Positions 20,690 to 31,145 of a stretch of DNA of 31,876 nucleotides are shown here, piece by piece (positions within the stretch are counted from its first letter, which is position 1; the number at the start of each line of letters is the position of its first letter). The DNA comes from Astrothelium macrocarpum (taxonomy: Eukaryota > Ascomycota > Dothideomycetes > Trypetheliales > Trypetheliaceae): the NCBI GenBank assembly GCA_021030915.1, contig JAGEMR010000218.1:1-31876 (forward strand), in the 5' to 3' direction. The notes under the pieces are model-generated. The model made no database searches and was not told the origin of the DNA. It saw only the letters and a program-made list of their open reading frames with translations. The position numbers and the translations under genes are program-made.

Positions 20690-20858
20690 TCTATTCGTTC
20701 ATTATTATAAATGAAATCTCATTCATTATGATAACTGATTCAATTCGTTTCGTAATTCTGATTTCGACCGCCAGAAGAGATAAATCATGCCAGATTAGAA
20801 CTGATTTCTTATTCAAATTGACCGAATTAGATACGATGGAATGGCGTTTTCGAGCCAT
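20690..20858 (-). pseudogene. Possible second reading frame of the Tc1/mariner element
   Basis: From the ATG in the right terminal repeat the minus strand reads MARKRHSIVSNSVNLNKKS, then HDLSLLAVEIRITKRIESV, before a TAG near 20690. The pattern (basic start, SIVS, then a charged helix) resembles the zinc-knuckle/coiled-coil proteins encoded in some fungal elements as I recall them, with the expected Cys residues missing. Beyond the first stop the same frame stays Lys/Asn-rich for several hundred bases. It could be a RIP-damaged accessory protein, or meaningless sequence in AT-rich DNA. Confidence 0.35.
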
Positions 20859-21064
20859 TACGACCTCACCACCACAAGATCCGGCTTCAAAATTACCTAA
20901 TTAAAAAATCGAATAATCAAACGATCGAATGAACGAATTACAGATAAACAGGCAAACACCACGTTTATGTGCTAAACTGATCCCGAGTTCCCATACAAAT
21001 TTGGTGGTGAGATGGGTGCGGGGCTGCGGCGGTGCGGAGGGGACGCCCAACTGATCCACCGCTG
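20847..21064 (-). repeat. Right terminal inverted repeat
   Basis: This is the reverse complement of the left repeat. It carries its own ATG (20856-20858, minus strand) at the same offset, 206 bases from the end, as the transposase ATG in the left repeat. Confidence 0.9.
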
Positions 21065-21259
21065 TACTCGCTCGTAAGCTTCTTCTATCTGATCGTGTCC
21101 ATATTTGCACCAGCTCCACCAAGCCCGCCACATTCTGAGCTTGAGAAGTCTTGGATTGGAACCTACTCGACGCAAGAAACTTTTGGAAGGGGATTGGCTC
21201 TCGATGAGAAGAGCGAGAATCAATGCTCCGCTAAGGAGACCGATAGTCTCGAGGAGCAT

Positions 21260-21972
21260 CGTTCGAGTGCAAGAATGAATATAAATAATCGCACAAATCC
21301 AGCCGACAAAATCAATAGCGGAGGCCAGGTTACCAATGGCAATGATGCCCTTGGCTGAGGAGGTATCGCATCTTGAAGGCATGTACCAGAGTCAGACAAG
21401 TCGGGTCTCGGTCACATTTAGGCTGTGTGTGTCCTCAAGCGCTCTTGTGCGGATACATTGAGGCGTGCCCGACATCACTCTGCCACCCGAAATCCCACCG
21501 CTGCACGATAGCCGCTGCACATCACTCCTTGGCCTGCTCCTCTTGCGCGAACAGAACCACGATCGACTGCGTGAACCCTGCTGGGCACCTCCCAGTCATG
21601 CATTAACATCGCCCAAGCTTCAATGCTGCCCTCCTGCATCCTTGTCAACTCAGACTATGCTGACCAAAGTCTGACGTTTTTAAACCATGAGAAAGCGCCG
21701 GCGCTTGTAGACATAGCGGGCAATTAGGAAAAGACTCTAGCGCCAGTTGCTCTGGCGAATGTCCAAATCAGAGCCATCTGCAGCCGCATGAATATATGAA
21801 ACGGTTGCCTCCATCAGCTGCATCGTAGCTGGGTCACAGGCATGTGCACAGTACACATGCCAAAGTGTGACAAAGAATCAAATTAATTTGCAAAATTGTC
21901 GTTATCTATCGAATTACTTTGCTTTCTGTTGCAATGTAAAGGGCTATCCTATCTCATCCGAAAGCCTTTAGC
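21260..21972. other. Intergenic region between the P450 pseudogene and the first rhodopsin-like gene
   Basis: The two genes are transcribed away from each other, so this holds both former promoters. Short open frames here (for example 21373-21606 and 21465-21674) are Cys/Pro-rich without a domain. I see nothing else I can support. Confidence 0.45.
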
Positions 21973-23409
21973 ATGGCAAATACTCAACAGCCGACAATAT
22001 ACGGATTGGGGATAGTATTCCCGGTTGTCGCTATAATTGCAGTTATTCTTCGATTCCAAGCTCGCCGTATCAAGGGTCAGCAGCTTGGATGTGATGACTG
22101 GACTATTCTTGCAGCTCTGGTGCGATGATAATTATACGCTAATCAGTTAATTGTGCCCCTAGCTGACGGACGAGAGCCTTAGATACTTGGAATTGGCGTC
22201 ACAATAGACATACTTATTAGTAAGTTGCGCCGCCTGCTCCTCAAGCCATTTTTAGGCTGACGTATCACGAATCAATAGTGACAGGGGCCGGTGGTCTCGG
22301 AACTCACGCGGAGTATACTGACGATGGCGAGCCTCTTGATCCTGAAGCGATTGTTGTTTTCGGAAAGGTGGCCATCAGCCTGCATGGAGTCCCATAATTT
22401 GTCCTGACTGATGGGTGCTTTGTAGACAACATATGCGCTTGAGATTCTGACATGGCCAGCAGTAGGAATGAATAAGATCAGCGTTCTTCTGCTGTACAAG
22501 CGTATTTTCTCGACTCCTTCTTTCAAGAAATTGGTTTGGGTTCTGATTGGAGTCATTGTTGCCTGGACCATTGCGTTTACATTTGCTCTAATGTGTAAGG
22601 ATCTTTCCAAGCTGAATAGTGTCTTCGATGGCAAGCTGAAGGTCTAGTTTCGTGTCTTCCAATTGCCTCGCGATGGAATCTCAACCTCGATTTTCACTGT
22701 GTCGACCAGGAGGCGCTATTTACTACAGCTTTGGCGACCGACGTTGTCACGGATGGTAGGATGTTTGGGCAGTAGTCTTGGAATTTCATTGGAAATTGGC
22801 TAATCTAATCTGTTAGCGTTCGTCCTCTTCCTACCGATCTACAAGGTCTGGCAGCTTCAGATGCCGACTGCTCGAAAGCCCGTGATTATGTTTATCTTTC
22901 TACTGGGCGGGCTAGTTAGCATCGTAGGTATTATCAGGATTTACTTCCTGACTCTCATCTACGGCGTACTCGCCGACTCTCCCCAAACCGACTCTCCACA
23001 AACCGATACTACTTGTACGTACTTCACCGAGATTCAAAACTAGCACTGCGATTAGCAAAGTCTCATTTCAAATCTAGGGATATACGCTCAAGCTGTCTAC
23101 TGGACGATCATTGAGACTAATGTTGGCGTCCTCAGCGCTTGTCTCCCAACCCTTCGTCCTGTACAAGAACGCATGTCCTGGAAGCCCATCTACCTCAGAA
23201 TCAAGACATCTATTACAAGCCTGATGTCATCGACTGAAAAATCCAGCGAGATCCGTCTCGAATCATTGGAAGAAGGCCTGGACACTCTGGGCAAACAACC
23301 CACAGATGACCAGATTGGAGATCCTCGAACCAGCACTATCAAAGAGAACAAATACAAGGGGACATTATTACTCTCCCAAACCCGGAGAGATAGTCAGACA
23401 TCTCTTTGA
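21973..23409 (+). CDS. Rhodopsin-like / PTH11-related seven-helix membrane protein (gene 1)
   Basis: Seven exons: 21973-22119, 22183-22219, 22279-22367, 22426-22594, 22648-22755, 22817-23014 and 23078-23409, with introns of 53-63 nt. Phases match throughout, giving 359 residues. It belongs to the fungal rhodopsin-domain family of integral membrane proteins, some of which (PTH11 class) act as G-protein-coupled receptors at the cell surface; most have no known ligand. Marks seen: an N-terminal helix (GIVFPVVAIIAVILRFQARR), the CDDWTIL motif after it, GGLGTHAEY, YKRIFSTPSFKKLVWVLIG, the Cys-containing loop LDFHCVDQEALFTTALATD, FVLFLPIYKVWQLQ, and the last helix SACLPTLRPV followed by a polar tail of about 80 residues. 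An imperfect short repeat, SPQTD, sits in one loop. Donors and acceptors are canonical, and no stop or frameshift remains after splicing. Confidence 0.9.
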
Positions 23410-25145
23410 TGCAATGAAACGTAGGTGTTCTATGGATGTGTTGCAGTACCAAAAGCAATTTTGAGAAAGCATGTTGGCCACAATGGAGATAACGCATGAA
23501 AGATCACGATCATGCTGTTTCCGGGACTTTTCCCACTCGCTTTTCATCATCCGCTTGATGGCGGATTTTGTTGTTGCTATTAGAGCCTACAGAGTATGGT
23601 CCCGGCTGCGGTGCATTGTGTATTCTTGGATTTGGGTGATGACTCGCAGCTTCATTTCTTGCTTGACCTACCATTTAATTGCCTGGTAACCAGACATATG
23701 CAGGCACGTAACTTGGATTTGCTCCTAGGTTCTCGCGCTGAGATCAAACTGTAAACTTGGCTTTATCCATAGCTTGACAACTCACTCATATATTTGAATC
23801 GGCCGGTATTACTCACTTCCATTCCTCCAATCTTGGGTGCATTTATTTGAGACGGAATAGTCCGTAGGGAGCTGAAAGCCCTATACGATGGTATGACATG
23901 CTAGTTGCAGATTCGAGAGCATGAACTGGTCTTAAGATAACAGAGGCCCATGCCGTTCCTCACGTGGTCGGGAGGTTTCAAATCAGAGTGCAAGCAATAA
24001 TTTGTCAGCTTGTAGAAGCCGAAGTGCGCGTAGAGCGAAATACAAGATGGTTTGATTCGCTTGCCTTCTTTCTCTTGCTTTAGTTTGTCAAAGTATGTTT
24101 CTGGAGGCAAGGACGAGTAGTGGGCGTGCCTTGTTGGTTATGCACCGAAGGAAACTGTATGCGCCGAAAATGGAAACCTTGACCGAATACAAAGGCAATA
24201 ATATCTTAGCTGATAATGATTGCTGTCTTCCATCGTACGTACCGTAAGACGAATCGCCGATGTATACCTAGCTTAGTATCAGATGCGGATCGCACAGCAT
24301 TCCGTATTGTAACCTTCTGCCACGCAGCTCCTTGCACGAGCAATGCCTTGGTTGCCAACCGATGTCGTTATTTACCGGCAGCATGGCGTAAATAGCGTAT
24401 TACATATATTACATGCGCTGATTGACGTTGTTCTCTGTACCTGGTACGACGCACCGACTAAGCACACTCCGAAATGTACTAGTAGAATTCGCATCTTCCA
24501 TTCCTGCATTGGGATTCCTAGCGCAGCGTTTCTAACACAAAGCGGACGGCGAGTCGAGGCAGGAGGGGTGGCAAGGTGACCGACTGCATGTAGCACAAGC
24601 CATTTTGTGATCAGTGCATCATCTTCCACATCTGGAATCCAGGGATTGCTCTGATAAGGTAGGCAGGCACGGTAGGAACAATTTGACACATCAGCTCGCT
24701 GAAAATCTGCCGCCTACCACTGCAAGACTCATTCGTCAAAGGGACGGCTTCGATTTGTAATGGATCTCTTGCTTCTAAAACTTGTTCGAAAATTCCCATA
24801 CGCGCCCCCTTTTTTCACGAAGGAGACATTTGACAAGTATGGCGAGAAAGCCATTTTGCCGCTCCAGGCCTTTCCAACACGTAAGTAACACGGGACTTCG
24901 ATCTCAAAAATATTGCCACTTTTTATCGCTATAACGATCATCAGGTAGCATCCTGCTAGCTGATCCTCAAGATGGTCGTCATTGGTCTAGATCAGCATCT
25001 TTTCTGTTCAAATGATAGGCCGCACAATTATTTGGGCTTTGACATCGAGCACCTATCCAATGTGCTATTTGCCATGAAGAGCTCTATCTAATAAATCTCA
25101 ACAGCAACATTTGCACAGGCACGGTCCAATAGATACGGCAGGCTT
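23410..25145. other. Intergenic region, no supported gene
   Basis: Short open frames on both strands (for example 23471-23689, 23901-24110, 24343-24579, 24372-24689) lack recognisable domains. A plus-strand segment from ATG 24761 (MDLLLLKLVRKFPYAPPFFT) runs to a good donor, GTAAGT, at 24892, but I could not find a convincing next exon. I do not call it a gene. Confidence 0.4.
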
Positions 25146-26204
25146 ATGCCACAAGCAGTCGCCCATCGAGGCTATAAAGCCAAGTACCCAGAGAACTCGA
25201 TCGCGGCTTTCGAAGCCGCTGTAGAAGCTAAGGCCCATGCTTTAGAAACAGACGTACACCTGAGCAAGGATGGTGTCGTGATTCTTTCTCATGTGAGATC
25301 TTTCAATCTATCGAAGAGCAATCTTTTAGGATTAGTTGTAGTTTACTGACTGCAGAGAAACACAATAGGATCCTGATTTAAAGAGATGTTTCGCTATCGA
25401 TTGCAAAATCAAAGACTGCGAGTGGAGTTTTTTGAAAACTTTACGCACGACCCGAACCCCCAGCGAGTCTTTGCCGTGTCTCCGCGATCTTTTACAGCTT
25501 TTTCAAAAACCGGAATGGAGAGACATATGGCTTATGCTGGACATCAAGGTTTGCATTCTCATTAAGACAGTGGAATATATTGAATTATTGAGTAGATTGA
25601 CGATCAGCCCGAGGAGCTTATACGTCGTCTGGCGGAAACATTCGATCAAGTTAACCCGGGGCATGGCACCCAGTGGAAAGAAAAGGTTATACTTGGTTGT
25701 TGGACAGTACATTTATATGTGTCTTCTTTTGTACAAACATCAACTGACAGTGGATAGGGAAAATGCATATCACTCTGCGACAAGTACTTCCCAGGGTTTT
25801 CTGTTACCAATATCGGCTTCTCTATGAGCTATTGTGGCCAATTTTTGAAAATTCCAGGTATCAGCTTTAATATGTTTCAACCTTCGCTCATCTCGTTATT
25901 TGGACGTGGCTTTATTCAAATTGTGAAATCTCATCATCGTCAAATTTATGCTTGGCCCATCGACAAGGAGATAAGCATAAATTGGTGCATTCGACAAAAT
26001 ATGGATGCAATAGTTGTTGATGACATTGAAATGTACTTCAAAGTTTGTGAAAGATCTGATGAGGAAAGTAAAAGTAGCTGGCCGATGAAAATGTTGCTTG
26101 GCTTCATGTACCTCAATTTCTGGGTATTTGTATTCGACACGATATTTTCTCTGGGACATCGCTCGTGTGTTGAAATCAGGGCAAAAGAGGACAAGAGCGA
26201 GTAA
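25146..26204 (+). CDS. Glycerophosphodiester phosphodiesterase family protein, Pgc1-like
   Basis: Four exons (25146-25292, 25369-25548, 25596-25706, 25758-26204) with introns of 76, 47 and 51 nt give 294 residues with all phases zero. The family hydrolyses glycerophosphodiesters. The yeast relative Pgc1 is a phosphatidylglycerol-specific phospholipase C anchored by a C-terminal helix. Catalytic features visible: AHRGYKAKYPENS (His and the metal-binding Glu region), ALETDVHLSKDG (ExD metal ligands) and LSHDPDLKRCF (second His, restored exactly by splicing exons 1 and 2). Further on are LMLDIK, VTNIGFS, YAWPIDKE (the usual WTVN-like strand) and AIVVDDIE. Near the end MLLGFMYLNFWVFVFDTIF is a probable membrane anchor. 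Length and architecture match the family. Start 25146 is the first ATG before the conserved domain; a short upstream exon cannot be excluded. The gene is intact. Confidence 0.92.
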
Positions 26205-26423
26205 GTTTGTCGCCCGCAATCGATTCTGACGGGTTCCAATGTATGCTTATGCGTAATCTCTTGACTCGATGACAACTATGAAGGAGATTTTGACATCACA
26301 CTGTGTCTTTTCGGAATAATGAATAGAAACATCTACATCGCGCAACTTCTCGAAAGAACGAAATCTTCCAGCACCATAATCCTATTGTCGAACTATCTCC
26401 GAATCGTACCATCCTACGATCTT

Positions 26424-28001
26424 CTAGTTCTTCCCGGGCTCTCCTCCTGTACGAATATGGTCAAAACTTCCCGGCCCCTTTTCACTCGAAGCAAAGGTTA
26501 CTACGGAGCGCTGCGTTCCGTGGACTTGAAGGAGTTCCTCCGCATTCTCCGCATCTGCCGTCGAAGCATCAGTCTCATGGGTATTGGTGAGCTTGAGTAA
26601 GCTGAAGAGACTGGAAGGCTTAGAGCGAAGTTTGATCCATTGGACAGAGAGAACACGATCCCAAAATGCGGGCAAGACAAGAGCACAGACACAAATCAAG
26701 CCGAAGTAGATTTCGAGAGTACTAAAGTTTTATTGGCTAAACGTCAGTAAGGTAAATCAATAGAGGTCGGATCGTATAGCGCTCTGATTCAGGCGTTGGA
26801 TAAGAAAGAAAGCTCACCCCCAAACTGCTTGATTGTAAACCTTCCATGAGATATCCTCGTGTTCTGTGGTATATGTGAATGCAAGACGATTAATGCTGGC
26901 GGCGTTGGTGCTTTGTACAGAAAACGAAGATGTCAGCTCTAGTCGTCTTTCCAAGTATTGTAGAACTCGTTCCAGAGATACTTGGCGATATGAGTGATAA
27001 TGGAACGGGGTTCTTACAACATTCCCACGAGGAACAAAGCCGTGAGTCTCAGTTTTGGTTTCAATCCCATTTTTAGTCTCCACAAAAAGGGTAAAGGCAA
27101 GATCAAAATATACACATCGCTGATGACATTGAAAATCCCAGTGACAGAGCCGCCTACTCCATTCGGTAAACAATGGCCTTTCAATTTTATATCCCAATCT
27201 TTCTGCACAGGGATGCAAATAAAAATGTCGTGAAAAATTTGCGCGACATACAAGCCAGTACAGATTAAAGCACCCCCATAACAAAGCCATATCATGACTT
27301 TGCTTGGGGTGAAGATCCGTTTGTACGACCAAAAAAAGCCGAGCTTGATGAAAAGCCAAGTTGGACTACTTTCGATCGAAGAGATGTAGAGCCACTAGAT
27401 GCTAAGTATCAGTAATAGATGATTTGGTCAGTGGAGAACAGCCTGACCTCGCCAAACGGAAGAATATGAGACTTGGGAACGTCCCAAAAATGGCGCCCTG
27501 CGCCGAGAGTCATGACTGTGAAAGATGTGTTAGTTTCCCTCGATCAGTTGTTTGGCACCATGGGAAGCCCGATCGAAATAACGAAAAGGAAAGCTATGTA
27601 TGCCTCCTACAGGTTTTCGGCTATACCTTTAAGCATTATCGCAGAGAATACGATAGCCAAAGCCTAAACAACCAAGGTAAGTATTGATGAACACATAAAA
27701 AGCATAATGGTTTCTATACCCAGCCCATGAGAATAAACGCTGGAAAAACAACGATTAGTGCCAATGTCATACTAATTGCTTCTCGGAAAGTTGACTCACC
27801 ATCGTCGAAGCCGAACTGGCGGATCACGACAGCACGGATTCCAATTCTTATACCAACTAAAATCGTAGCCAACGTAATACAAACGGTGTGTAAGGCAATA
27901 GTACTCGCATCATGGTTAGGTGGGTTCACAAAATTGGGCGTTACGCCCGGCGGAGGTGGTATTGCACCTTCAATCCTATTTGCTGTTGATAGACTCGGCA
28001 T
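26424..28001 (-). CDS. Rhodopsin-like / PTH11-related seven-helix membrane protein (gene 2)
   Basis: Seven exons on the minus strand: 28001-27800, 27739-27720 (only 20 nt), 27663-27627, 27515-27448, 27394-27018, 26910-26818 and 26721-26424. All phases agree, giving 364 residues. Same family as gene 1 but divergent. Marks seen: a proline-rich N-terminus with NFVNPPNHDAST, a first helix ending RIGIRAVVIRQFGFDDA, GAGRHFWDVP (extracellular loop typical of the family), WLFIKLGFFWSYKRIFTPSK, LKGHCLPNGV with the conserved Cys, TGIFNVISDVYILILPLPFL, NRLAFTYTTEHEDISW, then IYFGLICVCALVLPAFWDRV and a polar tail. The acceptor before exon 6 (ACAAAG, 106-nt intron) is less typical, so that junction is the least certain. 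It converges with the phosphodiesterase gene, with 219 bp between the stops. No breaks were found. Confidence 0.88.
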
Positions 28002-30011
28002 CTTACATCCAAAGCTCTTGAATAGAGCCCAAAAAAGGAAATGGAGCTTCGTAGTGTCTCTGAGGCTGGTGCAAGATGGAATTTTTTTCCTCGTTACGAG
28101 AGATATCCGTGCGAGCGTTGAAAGGGATTATGAGTGAATCCGGTTACAATCAATGGCACAACGCGTAGGCTGCCCAGAGACTTATACACAAACTTCGGCA
28201 TTCACGTTATTGAATCATCAAGAACACTAGGCTGCATGAGCTGAGCGAACGAGGAACGGGGTATAGAGATTGCTGTTGGTATTGACTTGCATGAGCTGAG
28301 CAAGCTTAGCTTACCAAAAGGCGTAGCCGCTAAGTAGGTATGAACCGTAGCCTGGGCCCAATTTGAAATTGGCAGATTCACATGCATATTTTCTTTGTAA
28401 ATGTCTTTTACTCGATGTTCGGTCAAAGTTTGTAGAACACAGGTCCAGAAAGGTTATGCTGATGGTCTTATGCGCTTCCATGCATCACGTAAACATTATG
28501 GTCTGTGCCTGCTATGGCATTGTGGGTGGGGAGTACGTATAACTTCAGCTTTCGAGCCTGTTGAAGGCGAGGCGCTCCGGCGCCTCGTCCAAATGCCGAA
28601 ACCAATGAACAGCGTTCAGGACCCGAGAGATGACTACCTAGAGTCCAGGCAACGTATATGGCGTGTCACATAACATGCAAGCGATCGCTTAGAGTTATGG
28701 TAAGTAAATGTCAAAATGTAACCGCACAAGCTTGGATGCGGTTACTGTAAGTTCGCGGGCGTTGCCTTCGAACAGGGATCTGAGTCATGTATGACCAATC
28801 ATCCAAACTGGACCTATCTTCATCTACACCCTCAATTCATCTCCGGTGGATAGCGTGACAGGGGGTCAGATCATGTCTTAAAAAGTAATTCGGATGAAAA
28901 TCTTACCATACCAACAATATTATACAATAAAGGAACGTTTGATTGGCCAGTACGGCCAATGTGGATCGGCGGTTGTGGCTTTACAGACTCCACTTAGCGC
29001 CAGTCTGTTCACCGGACGAGCCTGGGTGGTGTAAGAAGGACTTTGGCGACATGCTGTTCATTGTGGCACTTACAACTGTAGCTATTGACGAGAATATGGG
29101 TATCAATGACTTGTAGAAATGGTAGGACTACGCGGTGCATCATCTCAACCTCAGAGAACTGGTAACCTTTCTCAACGCGGCGATTTCAAAACCCTGCAAG
29201 GCGATTAGTCCCAGAGTCCTGCTAAAACAGATGCGCGCTACGAACAGAAAGCTTGCCTTGTCTCGATCCCGTATTTCTGGCTACCTGCAGTAACGCGTCA
29301 AAAGTCTGTGCGCGCTCCATCCCCGCCATGCGTAAGAACGACTACTATATTCGTAGTCGAAAAGTCTGCTGAGATTTAGCGAGGAGTAAATTTGTTCTTC
29401 TTATGTGCTGGGGAATCCGGTGCCCGCTTTGGCCCACATCGCCGCTGCGTTAGATCCCCCGAGCCGCTAAAATCAGGACGGGAATAATCGCACTTGAATT
29501 AGCGTGCATTAATTTCATTGTGAGCAAAATTTTCTAGTATTGTCATTTTAATGTACGATGAAGGATAGTTTCAGCCACACCGAGCACAACTTGATAAATG
29601 CAGCCCTGAAGCTCGCCACATCTCCTCTTGAGCAACCGCGGATCGCAATGCTAAACCTAAGACTTTTACCATCGAACGTCATTAGCTGAAGGAAATTAAC
29701 AAGGAGTAGATGATTCTTGCAGCCAGTGTGTAAGCCAACGTCTCTTCGTAGCTAACGATCGCGCGGCTAAGAACCGATCGCTTTGATGACCTCCGAGTAA
29801 TCCAATTCTCCCAGCGTTCTGAAAGCCTTTGTTTCTGAATGATTGATCGCAATTTCGATGTGTTTTCGACATCTCCGCCTGAAGACAGTTCTGCACGCCT
29901 GGATCTCATGAGCAAAGATTTATCACAATCAGCCCATAACAGAAGTAAATATCAGACCACTGACACTGTTGAAATACATCTTTCTTTTGAAGTCTCTTCA
30001 GTCTTGCCAGA
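28002..30011. other. Intergenic region of 2 kb, no supported gene
   Basis: I see no domain in any frame. A small GC hairpin (GAGGCGC, loop TCCG, GCGCCTC) lies at 28569-28586. A short near-repeat, GCATGAGCTGAGC, occurs at about 28234 and 28289. Nothing shows what either does. Confidence 0.45.
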
Positions 30012-31145
30012 ATGGCGGGTGTGTCCGCGCGTCAGCAGCAGCTTCAAGAGCAAATTATGAGAGATGCACATCAACGGCAAATGCAGATGATGGCTGCGCA
30101 GCAACAACAACAAGCACAAGCCGGCAATTCTACGCTCAACACTGTGGACGGCAATGACGTTGGTCCGCAAAGTCAGGCAGGGCATATCAAGACCATGGGA
30201 TCCGCGTTTGACGATGTGCTTTTACAACCTGCCGACTATGACTCCAACAGCCCAATCTTAGATCCGACCCGCCTATCCGCGTTCGAATCCGCCTGCCGAG
30301 ATGGTCCCCAATCTGCTGTTGCATCTATCGTAGACTCAACCATAAGTACCCCCTATTTCCTCCATCACGGTCTCGTATCCGCCCTCAATGCTGGAAATGT
30401 TCCGGTCGTCGCATACCTATTGTCCGCCGGTGCTCCCATCGCGCGTGCAACTCCTTCCAGCATCCTCACCTCCGCGCCCCAAGAGAAGCAAATCTCGCTC
30501 TTCGACCTTGTCGCAGAGCATGGCTGGACGCCAAACACACCAGGGTTTTACGGCGATGTGCTGCTACCACGGGTTGTCACCAATCCGCCGCTGCTGAAGT
30601 GGTTCCTGGACAATGGCGCAAATCCAAATCTTGGGGCGCAGCGTGACAACCGCGACCGCCTCGGACCCTCGGACACCAACTGTTGCGCTGCTCTCGAGGC
30701 CGCTGCTGCCCATGCAGATGTCTCAACCGTACGCCTTCTTCTCGAAGCTGGCGCCGAAATATCCAACGGTTATCCCCTTCACTTCGCAGCAGGAGCATGT
30801 CCGCCGAATGCTAATCCTCACCAAGCTCCTGTCAAACCCAGTAAGGAGTTTGACGAGGCTCGGATTCCGGTGATAGAGGAGTTGGTGAAACGAGGAGTTG
30901 ATGTGAATAAGAAGCTTGAGAGTAGGTATATGGAGCCAAGGTGGGCGGTGGAGTTAGCGGTCATGGCGGGAGCGGTGGAGAGGGTTAAGTGGCTGCTGGA
31001 AAAAGGGGCGGATCCGGAGAGGAAGGGTATGGGAGTCAGTGCGAAAGAGTATGCGGAGAAGATGGGGACTGAAAAGATGAAGAGGGTTATCGAGGAGGGT
31101 TGCAAGGTGCGGCGGTGGGAGACGATCGATTATGGAGACGTTTGA
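30012..31145 (+). CDS. Ankyrin-repeat protein with Gln-rich N-terminus
   Basis: A single exon of 377 residues from ATG 30012. Residues 1-40 are Gln/Met-rich and likely coiled coil (SARQQQLQEQIMRDAHQRQM). Ankyrin-like helix pairs follow: LSAFESACRDG and HGLVSALNAGNVPVVAYLLS (about residues 87-138), NPPLLKWFLDNGANPNLG (about 190-207), ALEAAAAHADVSTVRLLLEA (about 226-245) followed by PLHFAAGA, and WAVELAVMAGAVERVKWLL (about 312-330) followed by GADPERK. Ankyrin repeats bind proteins; no catalytic domain is visible. The Gln-rich start could be a scaffold or regulatory segment. Codon use is normal and GC-rich, with no RIP signature. It is followed by pyrimidine-rich sequence near 31290-31325. A role in the terpenoid region is not suggested by its position. 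Confidence 0.9.
   Translation: MAGVSARQQQLQEQIMRDAHQRQMQMMAAQQQQQAQAGNSTLNTVDGNDVGPQSQAGHIKTMGSAFDDVLLQPADYDSNSPILDPTRLSAFESACRDGPQSAVASIVDSTISTPYFLHHGLVSALNAGNVPVVAYLLSAGAPIARATPSSILTSAPQEKQISLFDLVAEHGWTPNTPGFYGDVLLPRVVTNPPLLKWFLDNGANPNLGAQRDNRDRLGPSDTNCCAALEAAAAHADVSTVRLLLEAGAEISNGYPLHFAAGACPPNANPHQAPVKPSKEFDEARIPVIEELVKRGVDVNKKLESRYMEPRWAVELAVMAGAVERVKWLLEKGADPERKGMGVSAKEYAEKMGTEKMKRVIEEGCKVRRWETIDYGDV

Larger units (their letters stand above)
17571..21064 (+). mobile_element. Tc1/mariner element with ~218-bp terminal inverted repeats and TA target duplication
   Basis: The ends are exact: CAGCGGTGGATCAG at 17571 and its reverse complement ending at 21064, flanked on both sides by TA (17569-17570 and 21065-21066), the target duplication of this superfamily. 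The element is 3,494 bp, long for Tc1/mariner (usually 1.3-2.3 kb). The left half holds a RIP-broken transposase (17777-18823). The right half starts a second, divergent frame from the other terminal repeat. The interior is extremely AT-rich, while the outer ~120 bp of both repeats stays GC-rich. The insertion interrupts a P450 gene. Confidence 0.93.
17174..21259 (-). pseudogene. Second cytochrome P450, split by a transposon and internally deleted
   Basis: Minus strand. The N-terminal piece (21259-21067) starts MLLETIGLLSGALILALLIE (membrane anchor), then SKSFLRRVGSNP and EEAYER. The coding sequence then meets the Tc1/mariner element. Beyond it, at 17534-17402, the protein resumes: LNKARDKNYIVQTL, MGDMIVLAPKFLQELNMLPE. 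A frameshift leads to TAALVDSVMGKYSG (about 17368-17409). Only some 15 bases later the C-terminal haem-side segment begins: CPGRWYAEALIKLVLADLL. After another frameshift, RPKNVKYDTEIRPDF and the end at 17174 (TAA) follow. In P450s these two parts lie about 330 residues apart, so the I-helix, ExxR region and most of the haem loop are gone. The sequence resembles fungal P450s related to ent-kaurene-oxidase-type enzymes (family-level call). It presumably served the same terpenoid cluster. Confidence 0.85.

Noticed and set aside
24761..24891. Possible first exon MDLLLLKLVRK... ending in GTAAGT
   Set aside because: No downstream exon keeps a frame or shows a domain, so support is too weak for a gene call.
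30388..31105. Frames overlapping the ankyrin gene on both strands
   Set aside because: The single 377-codon frame has the ankyrin pattern; the others are GC-rich shadows.
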